Source: Bremia lactucae (lineage: Eukaryota > Oomycota > Peronosporomycetes > Peronosporales > Peronosporaceae). Taken from it: a stretch of 64,000 nt of DNA. Below, piece by piece: positions 19,463 through 29,631 of the stretch (the stretch's first letter is position 1; each line of letters begins with the position of its first letter). The notes below the pieces were generated by a model that worked only from the letters and a program-made list of their open reading frames with translations, was not told the DNA's origin and did not search any database. The position numbers and the translations under genes were made by a program. Location of the stretch: contig NC_090612.1 in the NCBI RefSeq assembly GCF_004359215.1, positions 4,988,181-5,052,180 of the forward strand, written 5' to 3'.

Positions 19463-22400
19463 CTACGCTTCGTTCATAAGCGACGTAATTTCCTTGTAGT
19501 CAACAATAAGCGCATCCAATTCATCGGCGTATTTCGTCGTCACGATCACTTCGTCCACTGGCGCAGTCAGGTCGGACGCTTTTTGGAAACAGAATTTATA
19601 TTGCGGATACGAGCCTCCACAATACACAATCTCGGCGTACTCACAGAAGGCCAGCATCGAGCCATCTCGACCGAGAATGTGGAGGCCGTAGCCATTAACT
19701 GCAATCACAAAGTAATGAGGTAATTCCAGACCGAAACAAGCGTTTACTCCACTACCACGATTCACCAATTTGGACGGAAAGAAACACGCCCCATATAATC
19801 GATGCCGCGTGACCTCTTCAATATACGTGCGTTGCAGCTCACTCACTGGAAACAGCGCGTCGTGCTCGTCAAGGAGATTATCCGTCAGCATATCCAGCAC
19901 CAATTCCGCCCACTCTTCTTCGTCGTGGGCCACTTGCCATTCTTGCGGAAGATACTCTAATAAATTCATCTCCATCATCTCCTCCATTGATAGTGGTGGT
20001 GCGTCTTCGCAATCCACTGCGACAGCAATGGCCGTGAGCCGAATCAAAGCTTTCTCTTCCAATACGGGTAAATTCCCCTTAACAATCTCGTCTTGAACCT
20101 GAATGTACACAAGACGGTCGTACATATCATCGATATACTGCAGCATATACACTGGATGAAGTCGAATCTTCAGCACAAACCGCACGTCGCGGCCCCGAAT
20201 AAGCTCTTTTTCAAAAATATCCCCGAGAAACACGTCGGCGTTCAAGAACGACGGAGCGGCGATGAATTTGTGAAAATAGCTCGACAAAGACGTTGACGTC
20301 GATGTGCTAGTACGAAGCGCCATTGATAAGGCCATTTCTTTCGCACTTGCTCCGCCGTGACTATCGGCCGTAGGGTCGTCGCCTTCGTGACGTGCTGACA
20401 TGAACGGACTGGTTGTCGGTGTTGTCGCTTGGCCACTTGGACTAGTCTTACCAAGCACAGCACGCTCGGAGATTGTCGTTAAGCCTAAAAAGTTAACAAC
20501 GTGGTCTTCTAGACCAAGAAAGTGCGAGCAGATTTCAACCAGCTGTGTGACGGTAAGCTCCGGTGTGACGGGAAACGCGTCAGCTAACGGCGTGCCGTCG
20601 AGTAACTGGATCGTCGCGAGGAAGGGTGGTCGTGCTTCATAGCCACGAATTTCGTCAATGCTCGGAATAAACCCCGTTGCGCCGTGTTCGAGTACATTCT
20701 CGAGTTTCTTGAGTGCATAGGCGGCAAAGTTCCGTACAAGCCGCCAAAAACTATTCGAGTCGGCCACTTGAGCTTTTAAAAACAAAATGACATACTTTTG
20801 AAGCGCGAGCGACGGTGGGAAGGACGTCACGCACATGGCAAATAACGACCAGCCACGGATACTGCTGTCTCGCTTGGGATTTTTGGTCAATTGTTTCATG
20901 AGCTGCAAGTAGATTTCGTCCACAAGAGAGGGTTTAATCAGTCCAATCTGTAGAATGTACTGCGCTAACATCTCACGATAGAATACGATCCGGTCTCGCA
21001 TGTATCCTAGAATACTTCGATTGATCGACAGAGCCATTTGTCCGCTTGGAGCGTATGTCGAAGCACCTTCGTCTGACGTGTCGTCAAGTACCGAGAGACT
21101 CTGTGAGATCGCACGACTTTCCCAACACAATTTCTTTGCAAGCGCTCGCTCCGACTGCGAATTAAAACCACGCAAGTTTTCAAAATGATTAAACGCGAGT
21201 GCATCCTTTTCTACACTGTCCTTCTTGTCGCTAGTTGGGTCGACGCTTTCATCTTGGGTAGCCATACCTGGCCACTCGGTTGTGTCGCAACGTGGACGCC
21301 CTTCTTCGTTTTGTGTACTGAGCTGGCTGCTGGTGTCACTATCGTTGCGAAGGAGTGGTCCGCGTCCACTTAATCGTCGTCGTTCCCCTGAATGCACACT
21401 TCGCTTTCGAGCAGACGTTAATTTATCCTCTGCCTTGATCAAAAGCCGTTCATGTACACCAGCCTCTCTTGCCGCATTAATACTAACCTCAAGCGCACCA
21501 ACCGATGACGCCTCCATTGGTAACGCTAGCGTCGTCTCAAGGCGAGCAGCAGCAGCGATACGAGCTTCTAGAGTCCGACGCAACGTTCCGACTGTCAAAA
21601 GAATCTTCTCTCGTTCAGCTTCGTCGTATTGAACTGCGTCCCCGTCCTCGGGTGGATTCGAAAACTCTTCCATTTCCGAAACCAAGAGCTCCACCGCATC
21701 TTCACGAATCTCAGCGTTTGCATTGACTCGCCGCGTCAAGAATTCCACAGCAGCATGGAGTCCGTCCATATCACCAGAAATCTCGGCAGCATCCTCTTCG
21801 TTTGCGCTATTTTGAAGCATCGAGTAGTGGTCAAACAATGCAGAAAACAATGGCGAACAAAACCCGATTTTTATCGACTGTCCAAGCTTTTGTTCCACAA
21901 TTTTTGGATCGTTGACTTCAAGGGCATTTTGTAACGCTTCCTTGACACTCTCCACTTGCTGAGCTCGCGCCATTTTTGCGTCAAATGCCCCTTGCAACTG
22001 CTTTGGAACGGAAGAACGCAGCAAATCAAGCGCGCAGACATCTTGCGCGTCCCAAATTCGCAAAAACATCTGAATTGGAATAGGTTCACATGCCTTTGTT
22101 GTCGTCTTGTCCTTTAAAATAGTCCTGACTTTTTCCACAATCATTTGCGGCTTTAACAGTGCTGGTTGTTCAGCGGATACTGGAGTCACACGATGTAACT
22201 CGCCACTCTCAGAAGCCATCAGCAATTTTTCCCGTTCTCGTTCCGCATTCTTCAGATTAAAGTCCCACTTTGCTAAGCCGACGCTAAGAGCAGCTTCAAT
22301 CGCTTCCGACAGCAACTCTACATCTTGAGAGATCTTGGCAACGGCCAATAATTTCACAATTTGCTTGCGCTCGGCATGGGTCGTAGAAGGAATGGATTGA

Positions 22401-25400
22401 GTCGCCAATACGCGCTCTGCGTCGACAGTCCGAGAATCATCATCTGGAACTCCGTGAGCTTTCAGTCGAGCAAGCACTTTTTCTACCGCAAAATAGTTTT
22501 CATCATCCAGAGCCTTTTGAAGCGCAAGAAATAAGTTTGTTGTGTCAATAGTCAAGGTTCCGATTGATGCCGATGCAGGAGATACTGCACTCAAGGTTCC
22601 GCCTTCCTTCTCCACCTCTTTTTCCACTAATTCTTCAATTTCTTCGTTCTCTTCCTCATCCGTTACAGCATTGACGTTACACGAAATTGAGCTCACCGCA
22701 TCAACGAGCATAGGAAGCTTGGCTTCTACTCCCAAAGAAATCGCTTTCGTAGCGGGACCGAGCAATTTATTAAAAATAGTCGCACCGTCGTCACCTTTTC
22801 CGATCTTTGATAAAACATGACTAACAGACTCGACAGCGCTCTTTTCTTCAAGAGCTCGAATAATTAACATCGTTGCCAGCTTCCTTTCCAAAGACTCTAC
22901 CGAAGGTTCTTCCAAAGTTGCCAATGAGCCCATGAGCGCCTCCGGGTCGTTTGCAATCATCGAAGCACGTAGCTTCATATTCATCGCAGTAAGTTGTTCC
23001 ATCTTTTGCTTCTGAAGCGCAACAATACTTCTACTCTTTCGTCGTAAAGGATCCACTGCAAGCCACGGCGAGCTCTTTTCGGCCACGCGCACGGCAAATT
23101 CAATTAAATTAGGATGGCCAATTATTTTGGCATCAGCAATAATCGATTGGACGTACTCTTCTTCATCCAAGTGTGCAATCAACTGTCGACCTTCATTTAA
23201 AACTCGAATGTCCGCCGACGCACGTTTGCCAATAATTTGTTTGCAGTCTGCAAGGTGCTGAATAATATCATTCGGATCTCGCTCGACCATTGCGTCGCGC
23301 AAACCTCGCATTACATACAGCAAATGCGCCGATTTTCTTCGAAAGCCACCGCGTAGCATATTTCGCTGAATCATGGTCGCACATGCATTCAGATACAAGA
23401 AGCGCGCTCTCTCAAGCTTTTTCCATTGATGACTAGTCAAATAAACTTTGGTTTTCCCAACGACAAACGTTTTTTCTTCCAGCACACCGATTGCAGACAA
23501 TGAACGAAGCAAGGATTCGAGCGTGCCACGGTGACCACACACGTTTTTATAGCGTCGGAAAAAGTGGCCATACGTGAGGTGGACTGTAAAGATTGATTGA
23601 CTAGCTTGCATGAGCTCTACCAAGTGGTTTTCGCGAATTTGCTCCATCACGTACGCCGAGTCTAATACGCCATTTTCCAAGGCAGCACTTGGTTTGATGC
23701 AAACGAGAAAGTTCTTGCCAGTGTGATGAAGGGCATTGAGCAAAGCATCCGATTGACTATACACATCAAATGCTGCGCTGTCCCCAGAAGCCCGAGCTTC
23801 CTTGGCCGAGCTCATTGAGCTTCGCAACTTGGACAAGGTGCTATCTCGTTGTGTGCTTTGTTTCGCAGCTTTGTCACTCGACGCTGCAGCCATTTGAGCT
23901 GCTCCCACCGCATGAAGTACGGCATTTTTAGACGACTGCATAATTGCGGCGCAAGTGGACGAGATAGTCAATGTATTTTTTGCCAAAAGCCCCTTGCCAT
24001 TGTACGTCGCCTTGCCACAGTGATGCTGCACAATAAACAGCAACTGCCAGTCTTTTGAAGGAGCCAAGTAGTCGTTCATCGCATCCGTACCCATGTTCGG
24101 TCGCGTCAAGCTTCCCATGCCAACGTTCCCTGAAAAGAGCTTCGTGACAAAATCGTCATCCTTTGGCGCCCGTACCTTAGTCATTCCAGTCAATAGGTCG
24201 AAGATTCCATGCGGCTTTTCCTCAAACAATTGCAAACATTGTTCCTGCTCACTTGTGATATTAACATGCGCATGGAGCGTCAAGCGCTTTCCAACGTGCT
24301 GCGACTCGTCTTCGAGATCCGTAAAATTGATCGCCAATGTATTTTGCACGTAAAAGTGATGCACCTTTTCACTCCAATAATTGAAACACAATTGATCAAA
24401 ACTATTAAGCGATGCCTCGAGATTTTCAAACCCAACCATATCCAGTACGTGAATTCCTTGAGAATTGATTACAATGTTGGATTTCTCATAGCGATCAAAG
24501 ATGCCACCTAAAATGCCATTGAGCGTCTCGACGAGAAAATTAAACAGCGACTCGTACAAGCTTCGAATAAACGTATTACGTGCTTTACGGGCTTGATGGA
24601 CCGTCACGACTTTAAGCGACGACACAGTTTTACCGCCATCTTTTGAAAAAAATTGACGGGTGCGAAAGTAATTGTCCAGCACAACAGGCTCTACCTCTAA
24701 GAGTTTAGCTGCTAGCAAAATCTTGCTCGGATCCTTTAAAATGCACGAGTTCGCATCGCTGATTGTGGCTGAAAACGATCCAGGAATTGACTTGCCTCCT
24801 TCGGGATCTGGTATGAAATCGACGTTGCCAAGATGCAGCAGCGCAGCCACAATGCGCACAATTTCAAGACGCTGGTTCTTGCGAATCCGCAGCGCTGAGA
24901 AACTAGACATTAAATCGCGATAGTCGCGAGCATCCAAGGCTTCATGGGTCAAATCAGCATCTGCTTGCTTAAGAAGATCAAACTCGTCCACGCTCTTGTT
25001 CAATTCCAGAGAATCGCGAAGTATCGGGTCATGTTGTACGCCCGCGAGCACTTGATACAGCACGTGGAAGTTGCGTTCGCGACTTCGGCAGTCAATAATG
25101 CGCGATTTCTCAAAATAATGGGTCGTGAACCCACCTCCAATCACATGACCTTGTTTATTAAACTCGACTGAAATCATTTTAGCAAAGCGCGACGAGTTGG
25201 GGTTTTGCAACGTCGACGCGTTTCCAAATGCTTCCAAGATCGTAAACGCATGTAAGATTTGCTGACCAATGGGATGCAGCACACCCGAGTCCCCTTCAAT
25301 ATCTTGTCGAGGCGTCGCACTATCGCCAATCTCACATAAATACTGCACAATAAGCTTAGCGGCCTCGGACTTTCCGGCGCCCATGCGACCCAATATGATC

Positions 25401-26125
25401 ACTGCTTGGTCTTCACCTGCATCCTGCATACATCGAAGAGCGTTTTGGGCCAATGAAAACACATGAGGTGGGGCGTCATGCACCGTGTCTTTCTCATATA
25501 ACGGCGTTTGTTCTCGACTCTTATTGTACGCTTGCATATGATCAGGCGTATAAATTGGCAATGGAGTCACGGGATTCAGTCCGACGAGAACACGATCGAC
25601 CCACGTGTAAATTTGCTCCATCCGATACCTCGCGCGTAACGTATACAACACCACATTCTCCAATTGGTTCGACGTAAATGTTTCTGTTCGTCCAGTGTCT
25701 CCATTTGTGGCCATTAGCGGCACGTTACTCAAGTCGTGCAACTCGAGAGGTAGCAGTTGCTTCGGATGGTGACAAGCTGGTAATTTGACTAATGGTCGGT
25801 CGCGAATCGCGCGCTCCTCGCCATCCTCCGTGTGCACAACTGTCACGTGCTGCTCCAGCTCTGATTCGGCATCATAGAGAAATCCTGTACGCACAACGAC
25901 AGCAGACACGCATACGCCGCTTTCGTCACTGACCCAGACGAAATCTCCCTCCTCAATGGTCGCTGTAGTCTTTTTAACACTTTCACGCGTCGTACGCGAC
26001 GGCCGCGGAGACGCCTGCGCACTTGTTTGATACTCATCGCTACTAAGACGGGAGCTGCTGGGACGCTGGTGCCCGTTGCCGGGGCTATGGTAGCTACGAC
26101 GCGAGCCGCCTGCGTCCAAGCTCAT
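19463..26125 (-). CDS. Unconventional myosin with MyTH4 and FERM tail
   Basis: A single-exon 2,220-residue protein from the ATG at 26125 (the open frame extends to a GTG at 26185). Order: SH3-like N-terminus (DFVWVSDESG), motor domain with P-loop GRMGAGKSEAAK (about 247), switch I NPNSSRFAK (about 308), switch II DMVGFENLE (about 562), relay CFNYWSEKVHHFY, converter end at about 900, IQ motif MIQRNMLRGGFRRK (about 915), a long acidic and helical middle (about 950-1600), MyTH4 (about 1640-1795, with QYILQIGLIKPSLVDEIYLQL) and a FERM-like module (about 1832-2220). It should move on actin and bind membrane or microtubule cargo. The P-loop is unusual: the family norm is GESGAGKT. Confidence 0.93.
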   Translation of the reverse strand: MSLDAGGSRRSYHSPGNGHQRPSSSRLSSDEYQTSAQASPRPSRTTRESVKKTTATIEEGDFVWVSDESGVCVSAVVVRTGFLYDAESELEQHVTVVHTEDGEERAIRDRPLVKLPACHHPKQLLPLELHDLSNVPLMATNGDTGRTETFTSNQLENVVLYTLRARYRMEQIYTWVDRVLVGLNPVTPLPIYTPDHMQAYNKSREQTPLYEKDTVHDAPPHVFSLAQNALRCMQDAGEDQAVIILGRMGAGKSEAAKLIVQYLCEIGDSATPRQDIEGDSGVLHPIGQQILHAFTILEAFGNASTLQNPNSSRFAKMISVEFNKQGHVIGGGFTTHYFEKSRIIDCRSRERNFHVLYQVLAGVQHDPILRDSLELNKSVDEFDLLKQADADLTHEALDARDYRDLMSSFSALRIRKNQRLEIVRIVAALLHLGNVDFIPDPEGGKSIPGSFSATISDANSCILKDPSKILLAAKLLEVEPVVLDNYFRTRQFFSKDGGKTVSSLKVVTVHQARKARNTFIRSLYESLFNFLVETLNGILGGIFDRYEKSNIVINSQGIHVLDMVGFENLEASLNSFDQLCFNYWSEKVHHFYVQNTLAINFTDLEDESQHVGKRLTLHAHVNITSEQEQCLQLFEEKPHGIFDLLTGMTKVRAPKDDDFVTKLFSGNVGMGSLTRPNMGTDAMNDYLAPSKDWQLLFIVQHHCGKATYNGKGLLAKNTLTISSTCAAIMQSSKNAVLHAVGAAQMAAASSDKAAKQSTQRDSTLSKLRSSMSSAKEARASGDSAAFDVYSQSDALLNALHHTGKNFLVCIKPSAALENGVLDSAYVMEQIRENHLVELMQASQSIFTVHLTYGHFFRRYKNVCGHRGTLESLLRSLSAIGVLEEKTFVVGKTKVYLTSHQWKKLERARFLYLNACATMIQRNMLRGGFRRKSAHLLYVMRGLRDAMVERDPNDIIQHLADCKQIIGKRASADIRVLNEGRQLIAHLDEEEYVQSIIADAKIIGHPNLIEFAVRVAEKSSPWLAVDPLRRKSRSIVALQKQKMEQLTAMNMKLRASMIANDPEALMGSLATLEEPSVESLERKLATMLIIRALEEKSAVESVSHVLSKIGKGDDGATIFNKLLGPATKAISLGVEAKLPMLVDAVSSISCNVNAVTDEEENEEIEELVEKEVEKEGGTLSAVSPASASIGTLTIDTTNLFLALQKALDDENYFAVEKVLARLKAHGVPDDDSRTVDAERVLATQSIPSTTHAERKQIVKLLAVAKISQDVELLSEAIEAALSVGLAKWDFNLKNAEREREKLLMASESGELHRVTPVSAEQPALLKPQMIVEKVRTILKDKTTTKACEPIPIQMFLRIWDAQDVCALDLLRSSVPKQLQGAFDAKMARAQQVESVKEALQNALEVNDPKIVEQKLGQSIKIGFCSPLFSALFDHYSMLQNSANEEDAAEISGDMDGLHAAVEFLTRRVNANAEIREDAVELLVSEMEEFSNPPEDGDAVQYDEAEREKILLTVGTLRRTLEARIAAAARLETTLALPMEASSVGALEVSINAAREAGVHERLLIKAEDKLTSARKRSVHSGERRRLSGRGPLLRNDSDTSSQLSTQNEEGRPRCDTTEWPGMATQDESVDPTSDKKDSVEKDALAFNHFENLRGFNSQSERALAKKLCWESRAISQSLSVLDDTSDEGASTYAPSGQMALSINRSILGYMRDRIVFYREMLAQYILQIGLIKPSLVDEIYLQLMKQLTKNPKRDSSIRGWSLFAMCVTSFPPSLALQKYVILFLKAQVADSNSFWRLVRNFAAYALKKLENVLEHGATGFIPSIDEIRGYEARPPFLATIQLLDGTPLADAFPVTPELTVTQLVEICSHFLGLEDHVVNFLGLTTISERAVLGKTSPSGQATTPTTSPFMSARHEGDDPTADSHGGASAKEMALSMALRTSTSTSTSLSSYFHKFIAAPSFLNADVFLGDIFEKELIRGRDVRFVLKIRLHPVYMLQYIDDMYDRLVYIQVQDEIVKGNLPVLEEKALIRLTAIAVAVDCEDAPPLSMEEMMEMNLLEYLPQEWQVAHDEEEWAELVLDMLTDNLLDEHDALFPVSELQRTYIEEVTRHRLYGACFFPSKLVNRGSGVNACFGLELPHYFVIAVNGYGLHILGRDGSMLAFCEYAEIVYCGGSYPQYKFCFQKASDLTAPVDEVIVTTKYADELDALIVDYKEITSLMNEA

Positions 26126-26360
26126 GGCTCTGACTACTTGCGGCGTTTCGTAACTATCTTCCGATTGGTCAAAATAATAAAGCACATAGAACGATATTAT
26201 TTGTATACGTATAAAATTGATCCATTTGCTATTTGCTTAAAATACAAAACATATACGTTGATATGGGAACCAATCAGCGCAGTCTTTTTTTCACTTGTCC
26301 TACCTTATGGCACATTTTTAAAACTGGAATTGTCGATACTTTGTCACGACACTAGCTCCG
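26126..26360. promoter_or_regulatory. Shared divergent promoter of the myosin and thioredoxin genes
   Basis: Only 235 bases separate the two opposed start codons, so one short interval must hold both promoters. It is AT rich. I cannot assign a specific factor site. The inference rests on spacing alone. Confidence 0.5.
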
Positions 26361-26678
26361 ATGCCGATCGATATTCAAACTCCCGAAGAATTTGATGCCG
26401 CCATTGGTGAAAAGCAACTCACGGTCGTTCAATTCTCTGCACCGTGGTGCGGCGGATGTAAAATGGTGGCCCCCAAGGTGAACAGACTCATGGAAGGAGA
26501 CTTTTCTACGGTCAAATTTCTCAAGGTGAGTGCGGACGGACTCGAGGACTTTTGCGAGAAGATTGGCGTGGACAGTTTTCCCACCTTCCGCGTGTATAAA
26601 GATGGCGAGGTCGCGGCATCGTACGTGAGCTCTAAGTTTGAGAAAGTCGAGCAATTCATCCGTGAGAACGTCGAGTAA
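26361..26678 (+). CDS. Small thioredoxin with CGGC active site
   Basis: A complete 105-residue thioredoxin fold. The active site is FSAPWCGGCKMVAPKV (residues about 28-43), with glycine where classical thioredoxins have proline (CGPC). The cis-proline is in VDSFPTFRVYKDGE (about 70-83) and a lysine-rich last helix follows. No signal peptide is visible, so it is probably cytosolic, reducing protein disulfides. The length is normal for the family. It lies head to head with the myosin gene and tail to tail with a longer paralogue at 26996-27721, which suggests an inverted local duplication. Confidence 0.92.
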   Translation: MPIDIQTPEEFDAAIGEKQLTVVQFSAPWCGGCKMVAPKVNRLMEGDFSTVKFLKVSADGLEDFCEKIGVDSFPTFRVYKDGEVAASYVSSKFEKVEQFIRENVE

Positions 26679-26995
26679 CTTGGCAAGAGATTATTAAATG
26701 CGACTTGTGGGCGTCGATTCTGATCGCTCTAAATAAATACTTGCATCTTGCAATCACATATTAGTCAACTTGGTCTTGTTATACTTCAAAATTACGGGAG
26801 TTTTAGAACCGCATGTTGTAAAAAATCTTCCACCTTTATATGACTCCATAAACACACGCAAAAAAGAAAACAAGTTCCTTCGCTATAACAACAACCAACT
26901 CTGAAAAGCCTCTCAAGTTTAAACTTTATATTGTTTCGGTAAAAGGTTACGCTCTACCGGCGTCAATGTGGACAGCATTTCAATCCAAACAAATA
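26679..26995. other. Convergent 3' interval between two thioredoxin genes
   Basis: AT-rich 3' flanks of both genes; an AATAAA near 26733 could serve the upstream gene. No other gene seen. Confidence 0.45.
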
Positions 26996-27721
26996 TTACG
27001 CAGCAACAACATCGACACGTGTAGTCTCAGCCTCCTTCGCAAGCTTCTGAGCCAGCTCAGCATTGTCTTCAATAACTGACTCGTGCAACACCTCGCCAGC
27101 ATTCTCAGTCATGCCGCTCGCAAGATCAACCACGTCAGCATTCTCGTTATCAGCTATCTCTATCGTCGCGGCAACCACCGATGCTTCTGCGTTGCTGACT
27201 GCTTGCTCTGTTTCTTTCAGCGCTTCCTCCTCGATCTTCACTTTCTTGGCAACTTGCTCGTCTTGTGCCTCTGTGACGTCGCGCTCCTTGCGCTTCTTCA
27301 AACCTTCGGTTTTGGCCTCCGACGAAAATGTCTTCGTTGCCGATGAGGTTTCCACCGCCGTGTCACCCTCCGGTGTATCCTCCGTCTCGCCCACTCTATC
27401 CGAAGCCACGAGGCCACGGATGAAAGCTTCAATCTTATCAAACTTGGAGCCCGTGTGGTCGCCCAATGTTTTACCAGCCTTGTACACACGAAAGTGAGGG
27501 AAATTGTCCACCTCTACTTCTTCACAAAGCGTCTCCAGTTCATCGGCGCTCACGAGATTGAAAACAGCGCTTCCACGAAGCTCTTCGGCCAACTTTTCCA
27601 CCTTGGGACCCACGAGATTGCAGTCACCGCACCACGGCGCAGTAAAATAAGCAACGAGTGGGATCTCATCCGTAGCGGCAACAGCAGCATGAAAATCTTT
27701 TGCTGTCGAAATGCTATTCAT
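26996..27721 (-). CDS. Thioredoxin-domain protein with CGDC site and acidic C-terminal extension
   Basis: The start is the ATG at 27721, which gives MNSISTAKDFHAAV and matches the start of the neighbouring thioredoxin; the longer open frame begins at a GTG and lacks support. The first 105 residues are a thioredoxin fold with TAPWCGDCNLVGPKV (aspartate inside the active site) and VDNFPHFRVYKAGK with the cis-proline. The remaining 135 residues are acidic and alanine rich with a KKRKERD basic patch and look disordered; the patch may be a nuclear signal. It may reduce a specific partner and not act as a general thioredoxin. It converges on its paralogue. Confidence 0.88.
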   Translation of the reverse strand: MNSISTAKDFHAAVAATDEIPLVAYFTAPWCGDCNLVGPKVEKLAEELRGSAVFNLVSADELETLCEEVEVDNFPHFRVYKAGKTLGDHTGSKFDKIEAFIRGLVASDRVGETEDTPEGDTAVETSSATKTFSSEAKTEGLKKRKERDVTEAQDEQVAKKVKIEEEALKETEQAVSNAEASVVAATIEIADNENADVVDLASGMTENAGEVLHESVIEDNAELAQKLAKEAETTRVDVVAA

Positions 27722-28889
27722 ATCTCGTGCTACGGTGGCGGTTGCTCTGTTGACTTTCGAGCAAATGGTAAAATGATTCAGATTGGCCAGTGCGGACAAC
27801 CCAGCCACCTTCTAGACGCCGATGGGTTCAATCTCCTGCTTGCCATCCCCATACAAACTTCAAGCTTCTTAATTAGATTGCTTTCCTCTCCGCATCTCCA
27901 TCTGACGTCAGTGTATTCCAGGAAAAAATAACAATTCGTTCTTTTCGCATGCCCTGTTATATCTGCTCAATATCCAGATGACATGGCTTTCTGCTTTTAT
28001 CGAAATCGGGAGGCGCACTTACCTAAAACTAGTAAAAATATGAAATCCTTCAAGCAGCTGGTGTTCGAGGCCACAAGATCTCTCACCCAAGAAAAAGAGA
28101 AATCGAGGATGGAAAATACGATCCAAAACATATGCCAATCTCGTGGTTGTGGATAGCCGTGCAAAAGTTCAGTCATTTTGCATTTTGGCGCAAAAAATCG
28201 TCCTTGTTATCGAACTAGGATCTCAGCGTGATGCGATTTTCGACCGCTTATTGCGTGAGCGTTCCTAAATTCCACAAAAAAGAATTCACGCGTTTCATGG
28301 TGGGGTCACAGCGCTGAATACTTGTAGAAAGTAAAACTACCCAGTTTCTCTATAAACGTGTGTTCGTGGGGTGCAAGTTGTTCGAGATTGCTAACAATTG
28401 CTGTCTTCGAGGTGGGACCAGCGATAAATCAATACCGCAATTAGAATATTTTCGTGTTGATGTAAATTCTGAAGAATACAAAATTGGCACTTAAAATGCA
28501 CGAAGGTCCTCGAGTCAATTCATTACAGCAACAAGGAATTTGAACTCAACCTTGGCAAGATTGGACTCAACCATTCAGCTATTTTTGCAAATCGTTTTAT
28601 GTTCACGGCACAAGTATCGAACTTGTTCGAGAAAGGTTAACAAATTGCTGTCCTCGAGCGATAATCCATCCACAATTAGAACATTCTCGAGTTTATGTAA
28701 CATTTACGTTGCACGAAGATCACTTACCATTAAACTATTTATGCTTTATTGATGTTATTTCACTAGAAATTTGATGTAATTTGGATCTCACAATGTCCTT
28801 TTATCGGATTGGTTCGGCGATCGCGAGATTAATGCACCAGCAGAGCAGGCGGGTGGTTCTAAAGCTGCCTTGCACTACAAAGACACACC
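27722..28889. other. Intergenic region with an imperfect direct duplication
   Basis: No convincing gene. Two imperfect copies of a unit of about 110 bases lie at about 28370-28485 and 28610-28725, sharing GTTCGAGA, AACAA(A)TTGCTGTC.TCGAG and CAATTAGAA.ATT segments. The rest is unrecognised spacer between gene island 1 and the retroelement block. Confidence 0.5.
28370..28725 (+). repeat. Imperfect direct repeat, two copies of about 110 bases
   Basis: The copies begin near 28375 (TTGTTCGAGATTGCTAAC) and 28613 (TTGTTCGAGAAAGGTTAAC) and align through an ATTAGAATATT / ATTAGAACATT segment to a TATGTAA-like end. They are diverged. Nature unknown; perhaps remnants of a short non-coding repeat. Confidence 0.55.
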
Positions 28890-29137
28890 TTCAAGCACAG
28901 CTAGGAAGCGGTTTGACCGTCTTCTCTCACGTCAGTGAGCTGGCTGGTGAGCGCTTAAAGCGACCTCACACAACAAAGTTGTACCTCAGAGAACAAGTGT
29001 CGTCACGGAAGCCGGTTATCCATCTACACGTGCGGACTAGCTATCTAAAAGTAGTTTCAAGACTGATTTATATCTAATAAAAGTCAATATACAACCTTTT
29101 TAGCCAATGAATAGAAGCCATCTCTGTCGATTTGCAT
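28890..29137 (-). repeat. Family A LTR remnant, interrupted by element B3
   Basis: Segments such as GCGACCTCAC, AGTGTCGTCACGG and AGACTGATTTATAT are shared in the same order with 1980-2160 of the family A LTR. The similarity ends where the B3 LTR begins at 29138, so B3 inserted into an older family A LTR. Confidence 0.7.
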
Positions 29138-29581
29138 TGTAATGGGGTGTATCGTTGCATGAAATTAACACTTAAAGGTTGTTTATTAATATATTATCTA
29201 AAAGGTAGATAATGTTTGGAGGATATTACTTTATATAGTAATGTTCAAAAATCTTATCCATAAAAGGGTATAGGCCTTATATTTATTTATCCCGCAGACT
29301 TATCAGCTGTAAACGTAAACAAAGAGATAGAGACAGATAAGATTTCAATTGCATGTTTAGTATTAGTTCATAATAATGTTGGCATAAACAGATAGAAAGA
29401 AGAGAAACTTAATTATATTAATACAGGTTTTCATTTAACCCTCTTCAAGTTAGTTGTCTTAAAGAGATGTCTTCCTCTGCACGTACTAGTGTACGTGAAG
29501 TGACGTAAGGCACCACCCGCAATTGAAGCAGTGCGAAGTGGTATTGCATTGAAGCAGTACAAGTCATAGTGCTCCGTTACA
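29138..29581 (+). repeat. Element B3 5' LTR
   Basis: It begins TGTAATGG and ends CCGTTACA, followed by CC and TGGTAGCAC. It is the most diverged of the family B LTRs seen; the second terminal hairpin is broken by substitutions (CATTGAAGCAGTAC). Confidence 0.82.
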
Positions 29582-29631
29582 CCTGGTAGCACTTTGTAGT
29601 CCGTCCAAGGACCACATTTCCTTCATCTAAC

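Noticed and set aside
22542..22820. Plus-strand frames inside the myosin gene
   Set aside because: Composition follows the complement of the myosin codons; none has a domain or supported start.
26126..26185. Extension of the myosin to an upstream GTG
   Set aside because: No ATG in this stretch; the ATG at 26125 is the simplest start, though a spliced upstream exon cannot be excluded.
27063..27497. Serine-rich plus-strand frame of 144 residues opposite the longer thioredoxin gene
   Set aside because: It is the antisense shadow of the acidic, alanine-rich extension of that gene; it has no motif and no conservation to compare.
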